The translations under genes were made by a program, and so were the position numbers. Positions 1 through 5,413 of a stretch of 5,413 nucleotides of DNA are shown piece by piece. Where the stretch lies: NCBI GenBank assembly GCA_009835515.1, contig VXXH01000467.1:1-5413 (forward strand). Direction: 5' to 3'. Each line of letters opens with the position of its first letter. The first letter of the stretch is position 1. The notes under the pieces were generated by a model. That model was not told the DNA's origin. It saw nothing but the letters and a program-made list of their open reading frames with translations, and did not search any database. The stretch comes from Candidatus Poribacteria bacterium. Lineage in GTDB: Bacteria > Poribacteria > WGA-4E > WGA-3G.

Positions 1-37
1 ATTTTTCAATCTCCCGATCCTAAACTATGTGATATTT

Positions 38-44
38 GAAGGAG
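38..44 (+). promoter_or_regulatory. Ribosome binding site of the enolase-family gene
   Basis: GAAGGAG is a strong Shine-Dalgarno match. It sits 7 nt before the ATG at 52, which decides between that start and the overlapping out-of-frame ATG at 47 (only 2 nt away from the site). Only 37 nt of sequence precede it, and no convincing promoter can be seen there. Confidence 0.75.
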
Positions 45-51
45 TTATGTT

Positions 52-1254
52 ATGCAATCTGGTGAGTGCAGCCCTACGGCTACGTGGAAAGAACGTGCAA
101 AAACGCGGCATACCGTCGTCGGGATTCGGACGTGGCACATCAATCTGAACCCTCGCGCGATGCCCGGTTTAGGGTTCGCCAAAGGACAGTGGCAGAAACC
201 GACTACCCAGACGGCACACGTTGACTGGCGCGGTCCCTTCGCAACCCAAGCAGGCGCATTGATCGTAGAAATAACGACCGATAAAGGCTTAAAAGGATAC
301 GGTCTCGGCGGCGGCGGACTTGCTGGCGCGCTGGTTATCGAAAAACACCTCCAACACTTCGTTATCGGACGCGACCCGCTTGATGTTGAGGAGATTTGGG
401 AACATCTGTATCATATCACCTCGATTTATGGACGGCGCGGCTTGGTCATTTATGCATTGAGCGGCATAGAACTCGCACTTGTTGATTTGTGTGGAAAGAT
501 TGTAGACGCGCCTATTTACAGCTTCGTAACAGAGACACCGTGCCTTAAAATTCCTGCCTATGCGACTGGGGCAGATGTCGGTTACTATGCAGAGAACGGA
601 TTCGCTGCCTGCAAACTACCACTCCGTAACGGACTCGCCGAGGGAGAGAACGGATTCGCAGAAAACGTTGAGATGATACACGCCGCGCGGGATGCCATCG
701 GACCAGAGGTGGAACTGATGGCGGATATTTATCTCCGTTGGGATGTAGACTACACGCTTCGTTTCGCCGAGACAGCTGCTGATGTCCATCTCAAATGGAT
801 TGAGGAACCTATCCCGCTTGACGACTACGCAGGCATGGCACAATTGGTCCGAGATGTCCAACCGACATGGATCGTCTCTGGTGAACATGAATTCACGCGA
901 TACGGATTTCGTGAATTGTTACGTTGGAAGGCGGCAAATATGGTTCAACCCGACATTAGTTGGGCGGGTGGTTTTACAGAATGCCTACGCATCGCCCGCG
1001 AAGCTGCTGAACTCAATATCCCAACATGGCTCCATCAAGCAGGTACGCCGTGGGGCTTACATCTCACCGCGTGCCTTCCGATGCCGTGTATGGCAGAGAC
1101 CTTCGGCCCCTCCCGCGACGGCGTTGAAAACGAACTCTATCGCCGTTTACGACCTGAACCTCGCGATGGATTTTTCACTCTCAACGATGTCCCAGGTTTC
1201 GGGATAGACTTGGACGAAGCGTTGTTAGAGGCATACACAGTGGATCGGTTATAG
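52..1254 (+). CDS. Mandelate racemase/muconate lactonizing enzyme family protein, L-rhamnonate dehydratase-like
   Basis: This 400-residue cytoplasmic enzyme belongs to the enolase superfamily, whose members abstract a proton next to a carboxylate with the help of Mg2+. The N-terminal capping domain covers about residues 20-155 and contains VIGRDPLDVEEIWEHLY. The barrel domain follows. Probable metal ligands are D225 (in MADIY), E251 (in KWIEEP) and E278 (in SGEHE). D301 (in QPDISWAGG) and H328 (in WLHQAG) form the Asp-His dyad of the mandelate racemase type, and E349 fits the late acidic residue. K188 lies in AACKLPL, where the first lysine of a KxK motif is absent. KLPL, KWIEE, GEH-TRYGFREL and QPD-W-GG-TE resemble rhamnonate dehydratases that I remember, so dehydration of an L-rhamnonate-like sugar acid is the best guess; the exact substrate is inferred. 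The length is normal for the family. The start at 52 lies 7 nt after GAAGGAG (38-44). Another ATG at 47 is out of frame. Confidence 0.9.
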   Translation: MQSGECSPTATWKERAKTRHTVVGIRTWHINLNPRAMPGLGFAKGQWQKPTTQTAHVDWRGPFATQAGALIVEITTDKGLKGYGLGGGGLAGALVIEKHLQHFVIGRDPLDVEEIWEHLYHITSIYGRRGLVIYALSGIELALVDLCGKIVDAPIYSFVTETPCLKIPAYATGADVGYYAENGFAACKLPLRNGLAEGENGFAENVEMIHAARDAIGPEVELMADIYLRWDVDYTLRFAETAADVHLKWIEEPIPLDDYAGMAQLVRDVQPTWIVSGEHEFTRYGFRELLRWKAANMVQPDISWAGGFTECLRIAREAAELNIPTWLHQAGTPWGLHLTACLPMPCMAETFGPSRDGVENELYRRLRPEPRDGFFTLNDVPGFGIDLDEALLEAYTVDRL

Positions 1255-1334
1255 CGTGGTCAAACTACGAGGAATGGATTGCAACCGAGACCTATAGTGT
1301 TGCTTTGTCGATTTTCAAGTTAGAAGTAAATTCA

Positions 1335-1510
1335 GTTCGTAGTAGGGCAATTCTGCGGTGTACTCACCCAAATGCGAAGTGCATTATTGCCCGTTTTGGG
1401 TTTGAGACGTGCGATAATGCACATCGCATTTGGGGTGTTTTTGCTTGGGTATTTCTGCGTATTGCTGGGGTGTTTCTTCGAGTACACCGCAAAATCGCAC
1501 GACTACGAAC
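1335..1510. repeat. 176-bp element with nested inverted repeats (MITE-like or structured repeat)
   Basis: The ends, 1335-1365 and 1480-1510, are 31-bp inverted repeats that agree at 27 of 31 positions. Each arm has GTTCGTAGT outermost and TGCGGTGTACTC innermost when read inward. Directly inside the left arm, 1366-1390 pairs with 1411-1436 as a second inverted repeat with two mismatches and one extra base; its core is CAAATGCG...GTGCATTAT. A 20-nt loop (1391-1410) lies between these inner arms. The remaining 43 nt (1437-1479) are G/T-rich, and TGGGGTGTTT occurs at both 1431-1440 and 1466-1475. The whole can fold into a branched hairpin on either strand. It occupies the gap between two convergent genes. 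I see no clear target-site duplication and no credible gene inside. A non-autonomous mobile element is the preferred reading; a bidirectional terminator or structured RNA is possible. Confidence 0.8.
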
Positions 1511-1533
1511 CGATCCTATTCATTCTCCGATGG

Positions 1534-2349
1534 TTAAGGGGTTGGATGTAAGGAGACAGATGTTAATTGATCGTGTGCCCATCCACTACAGTCGCTGTGA
1601 ACATAGACGACATCGTTAATGACAATACGGCGGTTATTCGGATATTTACTCACTAAATCGTGGCCTCGGAGGTAGCGACCATCATAACGTCTAAAGAAAA
1701 CTGTGCGGCCACCGCTTTCAACAAAAACCTCTGCAAGTTCACCACCGTGTGGCTCAGAGATGTCAACGTCTAAGACGCGGAGACAGTGAAAAGTGTTTTC
1801 ACCGATTGTTACGTCATAAGTACCTGCCCCGAAACCTTGACCGTCGGTGATTCTATACGAACCATCAGCTTGAAGTTCATACCGACCATCGTCTACGATC
1901 CGTCGTTTTAAGGGACCACCCCACTGATCTTCAAACCACTCGTCACCGATTGTGTAGGAGACTTGTTTCCCGTCTACTATATTAACTACCGAAATCCATC
2001 TACTATGGGCATCGTCAAGTGTTGCGTACATCATAACCGGGGGATTTACGTCGGGCCAGTCCCTCGGTGCTAACCATTCCCTAATTTGAAGTCCTACACA
2101 ATCAATACCTCGAATTGTCACCGGTGCAGTCGGCGTGATCTCTACGATTGCATCGAGTTCCAGCGTATTCGCATCGTACTCAACTCGAAAGTGTGGTTCA
2201 CCCATCTCTGGGACGGCGAACCACCATTGCAGCTCCGGACAGTCAACTTCGGTGATACGATCATCGCTTTCGACAATCTTCACCTCCGGACGCTGTTGTG
2301 GGAACGGGTGTTTTAGAATTTCATTTGTTTGGGTCTGTTTTGTGTGCAT
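1534..2349 (-). CDS. Conserved-looking hypothetical protein, 271 residues
   Basis: I do not recognise a function for this protein. It has no signal peptide, no membrane segment and no obvious catalytic motif, so it is probably cytoplasmic. The composition is acidic and rich in aromatic residues, and the sequence looks mostly beta-strand. The central part runs through GDEWFEDQWGGPLKRR. The C-terminal half contains GTYDVTIGENTFHCLRVLDV, GGRTVFFRRYDGRYL and RRIVINDVVYVHSDC. From memory, a similar arrangement (a small TVTIG-like strand, then RTV-RR, then a 'V-NG--Y-H-DC' ending) occurs in uncharacterised proteins of Firmicutes and other bacteria, but I cannot verify this. The ATG at 2349 is supported by AGGAGG (2364-2359 on this strand) with 9-nt spacing. 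The gene lies 146 bp downstream of the dioxygenase gene on the same strand and converges on the enolase-family gene across the repeat element. Coding status is well supported by length and the ribosome binding site. Confidence 0.8.
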   Translation of the reverse strand: MHTKQTQTNEILKHPFPQQRPEVKIVESDDRITEVDCPELQWWFAVPEMGEPHFRVEYDANTLELDAIVEITPTAPVTIRGIDCVGLQIREWLAPRDWPDVNPPVMMYATLDDAHSRWISVVNIVDGKQVSYTIGDEWFEDQWGGPLKRRIVDDGRYELQADGSYRITDGQGFGAGTYDVTIGENTFHCLRVLDVDISEPHGGELAEVFVESGGRTVFFRRYDGRYLRGHDLVSKYPNNRRIVINDVVYVHSDCSGWAHDQLTSVSLHPTP

Positions 2350-2358
2350 CTTATGATT

Positions 2359-2364
2359 CCTCCT
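2359..2364 (-). promoter_or_regulatory. Ribosome binding site of the hypothetical gene
   Basis: On the minus strand, AGGAGG followed by AATCATAAG leads into the ATG at 2349. This is a near-perfect Shine-Dalgarno sequence with 9-nt spacing and fixes the start of the hypothetical protein. Confidence 0.75.
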
Positions 2365-2495
2365 GTAGCTCGGATATTCTGAGAAAATTCAATCCATGTT
2401 GTGGAATTAAATTCAGAAAATATTAGATCGTGGCTTCAGGTGGACTTCAGACACCAGCGGTTTCAGATGAATAGCAGATCATACACAATTGAACG

Positions 2496-3320
2496 CTATG
2501 CTTCCGACTGTTTTTCCTTCATCCGTTTAACAGCATCCAGTTTCGTCTGTTGCCAGTCAGTCCAATCTTTCCCGCCTTCATACCGGACGACATCGTGAAT
2601 AGTTGCACGCGGTTGGTAGGTGATATAGTTTCCGGTGTGCCATGCAAGATTCCGGTAAACCATAAAATCTCCCGGTCCCAGATGCACCTGCACTGCACCG
2701 GGAAACTGCCTACAATGTTCTAAGCAGTACCGTTCTGCTTCAGCATTAGACTGCCCTTCAGCAGGTTTTCGCAGTTTTGGATCCTTTGTGGATTGCGCTT
2801 CACCCGGCATATCCCACTGGCGAAGATGACTACCCGGAACGAACCACGTACAGGAGTCCGCATAAATCGCACAGTTGACCTGATTGAAGTGCCGCAGGTC
2901 GTACCAAACTTCCGCCAACTTCGCATTAACAGTCTCATCGCGGGCTTCAGGTGGGACTTCAACAACACCGTCTCGGTGCCAACCGATATGCCATGGATAC
3001 TCAAGCGGTTCAACAAGGAGTCCCATGATGTCAACATGTCCGTGCGTATAGTCAAGACCGAGCAATTTTTCGATGGCATCGCGGAGCTCCGATAGTTCTG
3101 TATAGTCGTAAAAAGGTTTAAGGTCTAATTCATCGCCGTAATTGGAGAGCGGCTGAATGCGTTGCGTCTGCGGTCCGTTGAGTTTATGTGCGAGATCGCG
3201 TGCCTTCTCTGCCTCACGACGCAGATCCGTGAGCAGCGACGGTGGAACGATCCCGCGGAAAATTAGATAACCTTGTGAGAGATACTCGTTTACCATTGAA
3301 TCCTGAAATTGAAATGCCAT
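2496..3320 (-). CDS. Phytanoyl-CoA dioxygenase (PhyH) family protein, Fe(II)/2-oxoglutarate-dependent
   Basis: This 274-residue cytoplasmic protein has the PhyH form of the double-stranded beta-helix dioxygenase fold. Such enzymes couple decarboxylation of 2-oxoglutarate to hydroxylation of a substrate; bacterial members act on varied small molecules, so the substrate cannot be named. Counting from the ATG at 3320, the N-terminal part contains YLSQGYLIFRGIVPPSLL (about 13-30), typical of the family. The iron ligands are H115 and D117 in GWHRDG and the distal H228 in NLAWHTGNY. R238 in QPRATIHD is the likely 2-oxoglutarate carboxylate anchor. VPGSH (161-165) and GPGDFMVYR (215-223) are further family hallmarks. 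All catalytic positions are present, so the enzyme should be active. The frame stays open for 28 more codons to an ATG at 3404, but those residues look non-coding. The ATG at 3320 follows AGGA (3330-3327) and begins the usual MAFQF-like N-terminus. The gene follows the VWA protein gene by 153 bp. Confidence 0.92.
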   Translation of the reverse strand: MAFQFQDSMVNEYLSQGYLIFRGIVPPSLLTDLRREAEKARDLAHKLNGPQTQRIQPLSNYGDELDLKPFYDYTELSELRDAIEKLLGLDYTHGHVDIMGLLVEPLEYPWHIGWHRDGVVEVPPEARDETVNAKLAEVWYDLRHFNQVNCAIYADSCTWFVPGSHLRQWDMPGEAQSTKDPKLRKPAEGQSNAEAERYCLEHCRQFPGAVQVHLGPGDFMVYRNLAWHTGNYITYQPRATIHDVVRYEGGKDWTDWQQTKLDAVKRMKEKQSEA

Positions 3321-3326
3321 TGTGTA

Positions 3327-3330
3327 TCCT
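3327..3330 (-). promoter_or_regulatory. Ribosome binding site that decides the dioxygenase start
   Basis: On the minus strand, AGGA followed by TACACA leads into the ATG at 3320, a 6-nt spacing. It supports this start over the upstream in-frame ATG at 3404. The site directly abuts the palindrome at 3331-3349. Confidence 0.5.
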
Positions 3331-3349
3331 ATTTGCTGTCTAAGCAAAT
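3331..3349. promoter_or_regulatory. 19-bp perfect palindrome before the dioxygenase gene, candidate operator or leader hairpin
   Basis: ATTTGCT (3331-3337) and AGCAAAT (3343-3349) are exact inverted repeats of 7 bp around a 5-nt centre. The palindrome lies between a promoter-like TACAAT (3359-3354, minus) and the AGGA ribosome binding site. If that promoter is right, the expected transcription start falls inside the palindrome, a usual place for a repressor operator. In RNA it would be a 7-bp hairpin ending next to the Shine-Dalgarno. Its role is inferred. Confidence 0.45.
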
Positions 3350-3353
3350 GCCC

Positions 3354-3381
3354 ATTGTAGCACAACCTCTTAGTTTGTCGC
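3354..3381 (-). promoter_or_regulatory. Candidate sigma70-type promoter for the dioxygenase gene
   Basis: On the minus strand, GCGACA (3381-3376) and TACAAT (3359-3354) are separated by 16 nt. They match the consensus hexamers at 4 of 6 and 5 of 6 positions. The pair sits 34 bp before the ATG at 3320. A rival pair further upstream is TTAAAC (3471-3466) and TAGAAT (3448-3443) with a 17-nt spacer. Promoter consensus in this lineage is not known to me, so both are tentative. Confidence 0.3.
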
Positions 3382-3423
3382 ACTCTCAAGGACCCTGAGG
3401 GCATTAGGAATTATTTGAGAGTG
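3381..3423. repeat. Inverted repeat in the VWA-dioxygenase gap
   Basis: CACTCTCAA (3381-3389) and TTGAGAGTG (3415-3423) are exact 9-bp inverted repeats, 25 nt apart, with a small CCCTGAGGG symmetry between them. On the minus strand the repeat comes after the VWA gene stop and directly before the candidate -35 hexamer of the dioxygenase gene. No T-run follows, so a classical intrinsic terminator is unlikely. A two-site operator or activator site is possible. Confidence 0.45.
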
Positions 3424-3430
3424 TCCTCTT

Positions 3431-3448
3431 AATTCTACTATAATTCTA
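3431..3448. repeat. Two AATTCTA direct repeats one helical turn apart
   Basis: AATTCTA occurs at 3431-3437 and again at 3442-3448, an 11-bp period, inside a stretch almost free of G and C. On the minus strand these read TAGAATT. They may be tandem protein-binding half-sites or simply AT-rich chance; the second copy overlaps the alternative -10 hexamer TAGAAT. Confidence 0.3.
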
Positions 3449-3473
3449 AGCCTTACTATCGTTTAGTTTAACC

Positions 3474-5413
3474 TCAATTTCGGGGACGTATGAGATCAAT
3501 GCGCCGTAACGCAATATCTATGAGCAACAGACAGAGTGCCGCGATGAGAAACGGTCTCCAGAGATGAATCCGAAGCATAACAGGGTCTTCAGGGACGCGA
3601 AATACGTCCTCTACGGAGACGTTGAATTTCCCGCCAGAGGTTGTCGAGAGTTGGCTCAACAGTGATTCATCGGCGTTGTGAACAACGTATTCTTCCGGAT
3701 AGGAAACGACCGTACCGGTTACTTGGGTGTTAACGATTTCACCGACCTGTTTTTGCATGATGTTAACGAAATACGGTCCCACGTCTTTTGTCGGGAAATC
3801 GAGTTCATAATGTCCCGGCGCGCTCTGTGTAACAGCGAGCTGCTGCTTTTTGAGGTTAGGTCCGATGAGAGAGATGTCGCTCTCCAATTCGTTCAGGAAT
3901 TCCCCTGTTTCCCCAAGAGCATCAATAGCAAGATGCGCAGTCCCTTTTTCTTTCGTAATTTTTGCTTGGAAATTGCTGAGCGTTGTTTTCCGCATTGTAT
4001 CGCGCACAAGTTGAGCCCAGAACTTGCCGTAACCCGGCCACTCCAGCCAATCCGCAGCCCAGCGTGCTTTCGCATCAGAGGTGAAAGCGACAGATTTCCC
4101 TAACCCATATTGCCAACTCGCAAGCAGCGGGTCTCCGCGGTCTGAGACGAGGAAGGTTTCGGCGGTAGGTCGCGGTTGCGTAGCAACGTAACCAAGTAAG
4201 AACGGCGCGAGTTCCAAATCAATTCCGCTCAAGACTTGGGTCGGCTTGATCTGTTGCGGTATAAAAGGTTCATCAATGATTGCAGATTTAGATGCAGTGA
4301 CGGTCTCCTTCGCGAAAATTTGCGGGACGTTATACGGGTCTTGGGTGAAGTATTCACGACCACCACCCCAATTCGCGAGGTTACCGAGCATGTTCATATC
4401 CGCACCGCTGCCGATACCAACTGTCGATATTGTGATATTCTCACTGTGCATCGAATTCGCAATGCCATACCAGTCCCCAGGCGTAGAGTGTCCATCACTG
4501 AGAACGATAACATGCTTGAGTTTAGCGGTCGTCTCTGTTAGGGCAAAGTACGCCTGTTCGAGCGCAGGGTAAAGGTTCGTGCCACCACCAGCGACGATTG
4601 AGCCGATCTGGTCTGAAAGATACTGCTTATCTGAAGCATCGTGCATCTCCGCAATCCAGAACGGCGACCCATCAAATGCGATGACCCCGATTTTATCGCG
4701 CTGTCCGAGGAGTTCTACCGATGCCCGCGCCGCCTCTTTCGCCAATTCAATCTTGATGCCACCCATACTTCCCGATTTGTCAATGACGAGGACAATTGCC
4801 AGAGAAGGTGTCTCCTTTTTCTTTTCTGTGTCGGTACGGACAGGCAAAATCGCTTCGATTGGCGTTTTGTAGTAACCACCGAGTCCAAAACTATTTTCGC
4901 CGCCCAGCATCATGAAGCCCCCACCAAGGTCTTGGACATAAGTACGGATGAGATCCATCTGTTTTTCAGTGAGACGATTGGCAGGAACGTCGCTAAAAAT
5001 AATGAGCTCATAATTTTGTAAGTCGGCGAGTTCATTCGGGACACCCAACCCATTGCGAACATCTACGCGGATCTTCGCATCTTCAAGGACTCTCGTCAGA
5101 TAGCGCGCTTGCGACTCGTTTTCGTCAATCAGGAGGACTTTCGGTTTGCCGGTAACAGAGACGATACCGAGTGCGCGATTGTTATCGTAGCGTGTATCTT
5201 TCGTTGTGCGGCAAATCGCATCGTAAGTGAGCGTTCCACTCTCCTCAGCCGTCTCAGTAAATATCACCCGATTTTCGCCTTCTTCGAGCCGTGCTTCCTG
5301 CTTCGCCACCTCGAATTTGTTCTTGAAGAGACGTACCTCTGCTACGTCTTCATGATTGCTGTGGATAAGCACTTCCACATTGAACGGGGCACCTTGCTTG
5401 ACTTGTGCTGGCA
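3474..5413 (-). CDS. VWA domain protein with amidotransferase-like domain and C-terminal membrane anchor (5' end outside window)
   Basis: The reading frame stays open to the right edge (it reads PAQVKQGAPFN before the GTG at 5378), so the GTG is not the true start and the N-terminus is missing. Residues here are counted from that GTG. About 1-75 look like the end of a CARDB/Ig-like beta domain. About 78-180 resemble a class I glutamine amidotransferase-like fold (KVLLIDENE, then GGGFMMLGGENSFGLGGY). A von Willebrand factor A domain covers about 192-360, with a full metal-binding site: D200-x-S202-x-S204 in VIDKSGSMGG, T267 and D295 in VLSDG. About 380-465 (DPLLASWQYGLGKSVAF, RWAADWLEWPGYGKFW) resemble the second half of the amidotransferase-like domain. 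A beta-rich stretch follows, then one membrane helix at 608-624 and a basic tail, RRIDLIRPRN. Related proteins usually also have N-terminal membrane helices. The role is unknown; envelope-associated ligand binding or complex assembly is likely. Only two cysteines are present (C56, C615), neither at an amidotransferase nucleophile position. Confidence 0.88.
   Translation of the reverse strand, partial: PAQVKQGAPFNVEVLIHSNHEDVAEVRLFKNKFEVAKQEARLEEGENRVIFTETAEESGTLTYDAICRTTKDTRYDNNRALGIVSVTGKPKVLLIDENESQARYLTRVLEDAKIRVDVRNGLGVPNELADLQNYELIIFSDVPANRLTEKQMDLIRTYVQDLGGGFMMLGGENSFGLGGYYKTPIEAILPVRTDTEKKKETPSLAIVLVIDKSGSMGGIKIELAKEAARASVELLGQRDKIGVIAFDGSPFWIAEMHDASDKQYLSDQIGSIVAGGGTNLYPALEQAYFALTETTAKLKHVIVLSDGHSTPGDWYGIANSMHSENITISTVGIGSGADMNMLGNLANWGGGREYFTQDPYNVPQIFAKETVTASKSAIIDEPFIPQQIKPTQVLSGIDLELAPFLLGYVATQPRPTAETFLVSDRGDPLLASWQYGLGKSVAFTSDAKARWAADWLEWPGYGKFWAQLVRDTMRKTTLSNFQAKITKEKGTAHLAIDALGETGEFLNELESDISLIGPNLKKQQLAVTQSAPGHYELDFPTKDVGPYFVNIMQKQVGEIVNTQVTGTVVSYPEEYVVHNADESLLSQLSTTSGGKFNVSVEDVFRVPEDPVMLRIHLWRPFLIAALCLLLIDIALRRIDLIRPRN

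Noticed and set aside
1281..1303. Intrinsic terminator after the enolase-family gene (GCAAC...GTTGC)
   Set aside because: The stem is only 5 bp with a 13-nt loop, and the following T-run is broken, so it is too weak to call.
1305..1619. Open plus-strand frame of 104 codons across the repeat element
   Set aside because: It runs through the inverted repeats and then over the end of the minus-strand gene. It has no ribosome binding site and its translation looks low-complexity, so it is most likely a chance frame.
2374..2423. AT-rich inverted repeat between the dioxygenase and hypothetical genes
   Set aside because: ATATTCTGA and TCAGAAAATAT pair only with a two-base bulge, are mostly A/T, and lack a T-run. 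This could easily arise by chance, and no convincing promoter was found beside it.
3321..3404. N-terminal extension of 28 residues on the dioxygenase from an ATG at 3404
   Set aside because: The extension has no family resemblance and overlaps symmetric regulatory-looking DNA. The ATG at 3320 has a suitable ribosome binding site and the expected N-terminus.
5079..5144. Response-regulator receiver domain (KVLLIDENESQARYLTRVLED) in the VWA protein
   Set aside because: Only the first strand resembles a receiver. The conserved phosphoacceptor aspartate and the later lysine are not in place, and the following GGGFMMLGGENSFGLGGY fits an amidotransferase-like fold.
5376..5378. GTG at 5378 as the true start of the VWA protein
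   Set aside because: The frame continues open to the window edge with plausible domain sequence, and no ribosome binding site precedes the GTG.

Overview
This 5.4 kb bacterial window holds four protein genes. One is on the plus strand (52-1254). Three lie in tandem on the minus strand and read toward it: a gene entering from the right edge and ending at 3474, then 3320-2496, then 2349-1534. No rRNA, tRNA, CRISPR array or transposase gene was seen. The mix of an enolase-superfamily sugar-acid dehydratase, a phytanoyl-CoA dioxygenase-type enzyme and a large VWA/amidotransferase-like membrane protein resembles gene content I associate with Candidatus Poribacteria and, less closely, Planctomycetes. 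This is inference from gene content; no marker gene is present to fix the taxon.

Layout: (1) 52-1254 encodes a mandelate racemase/muconate lactonizing enzyme family protein that looks most like L-rhamnonate dehydratase. (2) The 279-bp convergent gap 1255-1533 contains a 176-bp element (1335-1510) with 31-bp inverted ends and a second, internal inverted repeat. It resembles a MITE-like or other non-coding structured repeat. (3) 1534-2349 (minus) encodes a 271-residue protein I cannot assign to a function; it starts behind a strong AGGAGG site. (4) 2496-3320 (minus) encodes a 274-residue Fe(II)/2-oxoglutarate dioxygenase of the PhyH family with its catalytic residues intact. (5) The 153-bp gap 3321-3473 in front of it is unusually dense in short symmetric and direct repeats, plus promoter-like hexamers. 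(6) 3474-5413 (minus) is the C-terminal part of a membrane-anchored protein in which a von Willebrand factor A domain appears to sit inside an amidotransferase-like domain. Its 5' end lies outside the window.

The enolase-family enzyme and the dioxygenase both suggest catabolism or modification of organic acids, but they lie on opposite strands and nothing here proves a shared pathway. The three minus-strand genes are separated by gaps of 153 and 146 bp, so they need not form a single operon. The features most worth a second look are the nested inverted-repeat element and the regulatory region of the dioxygenase gene.
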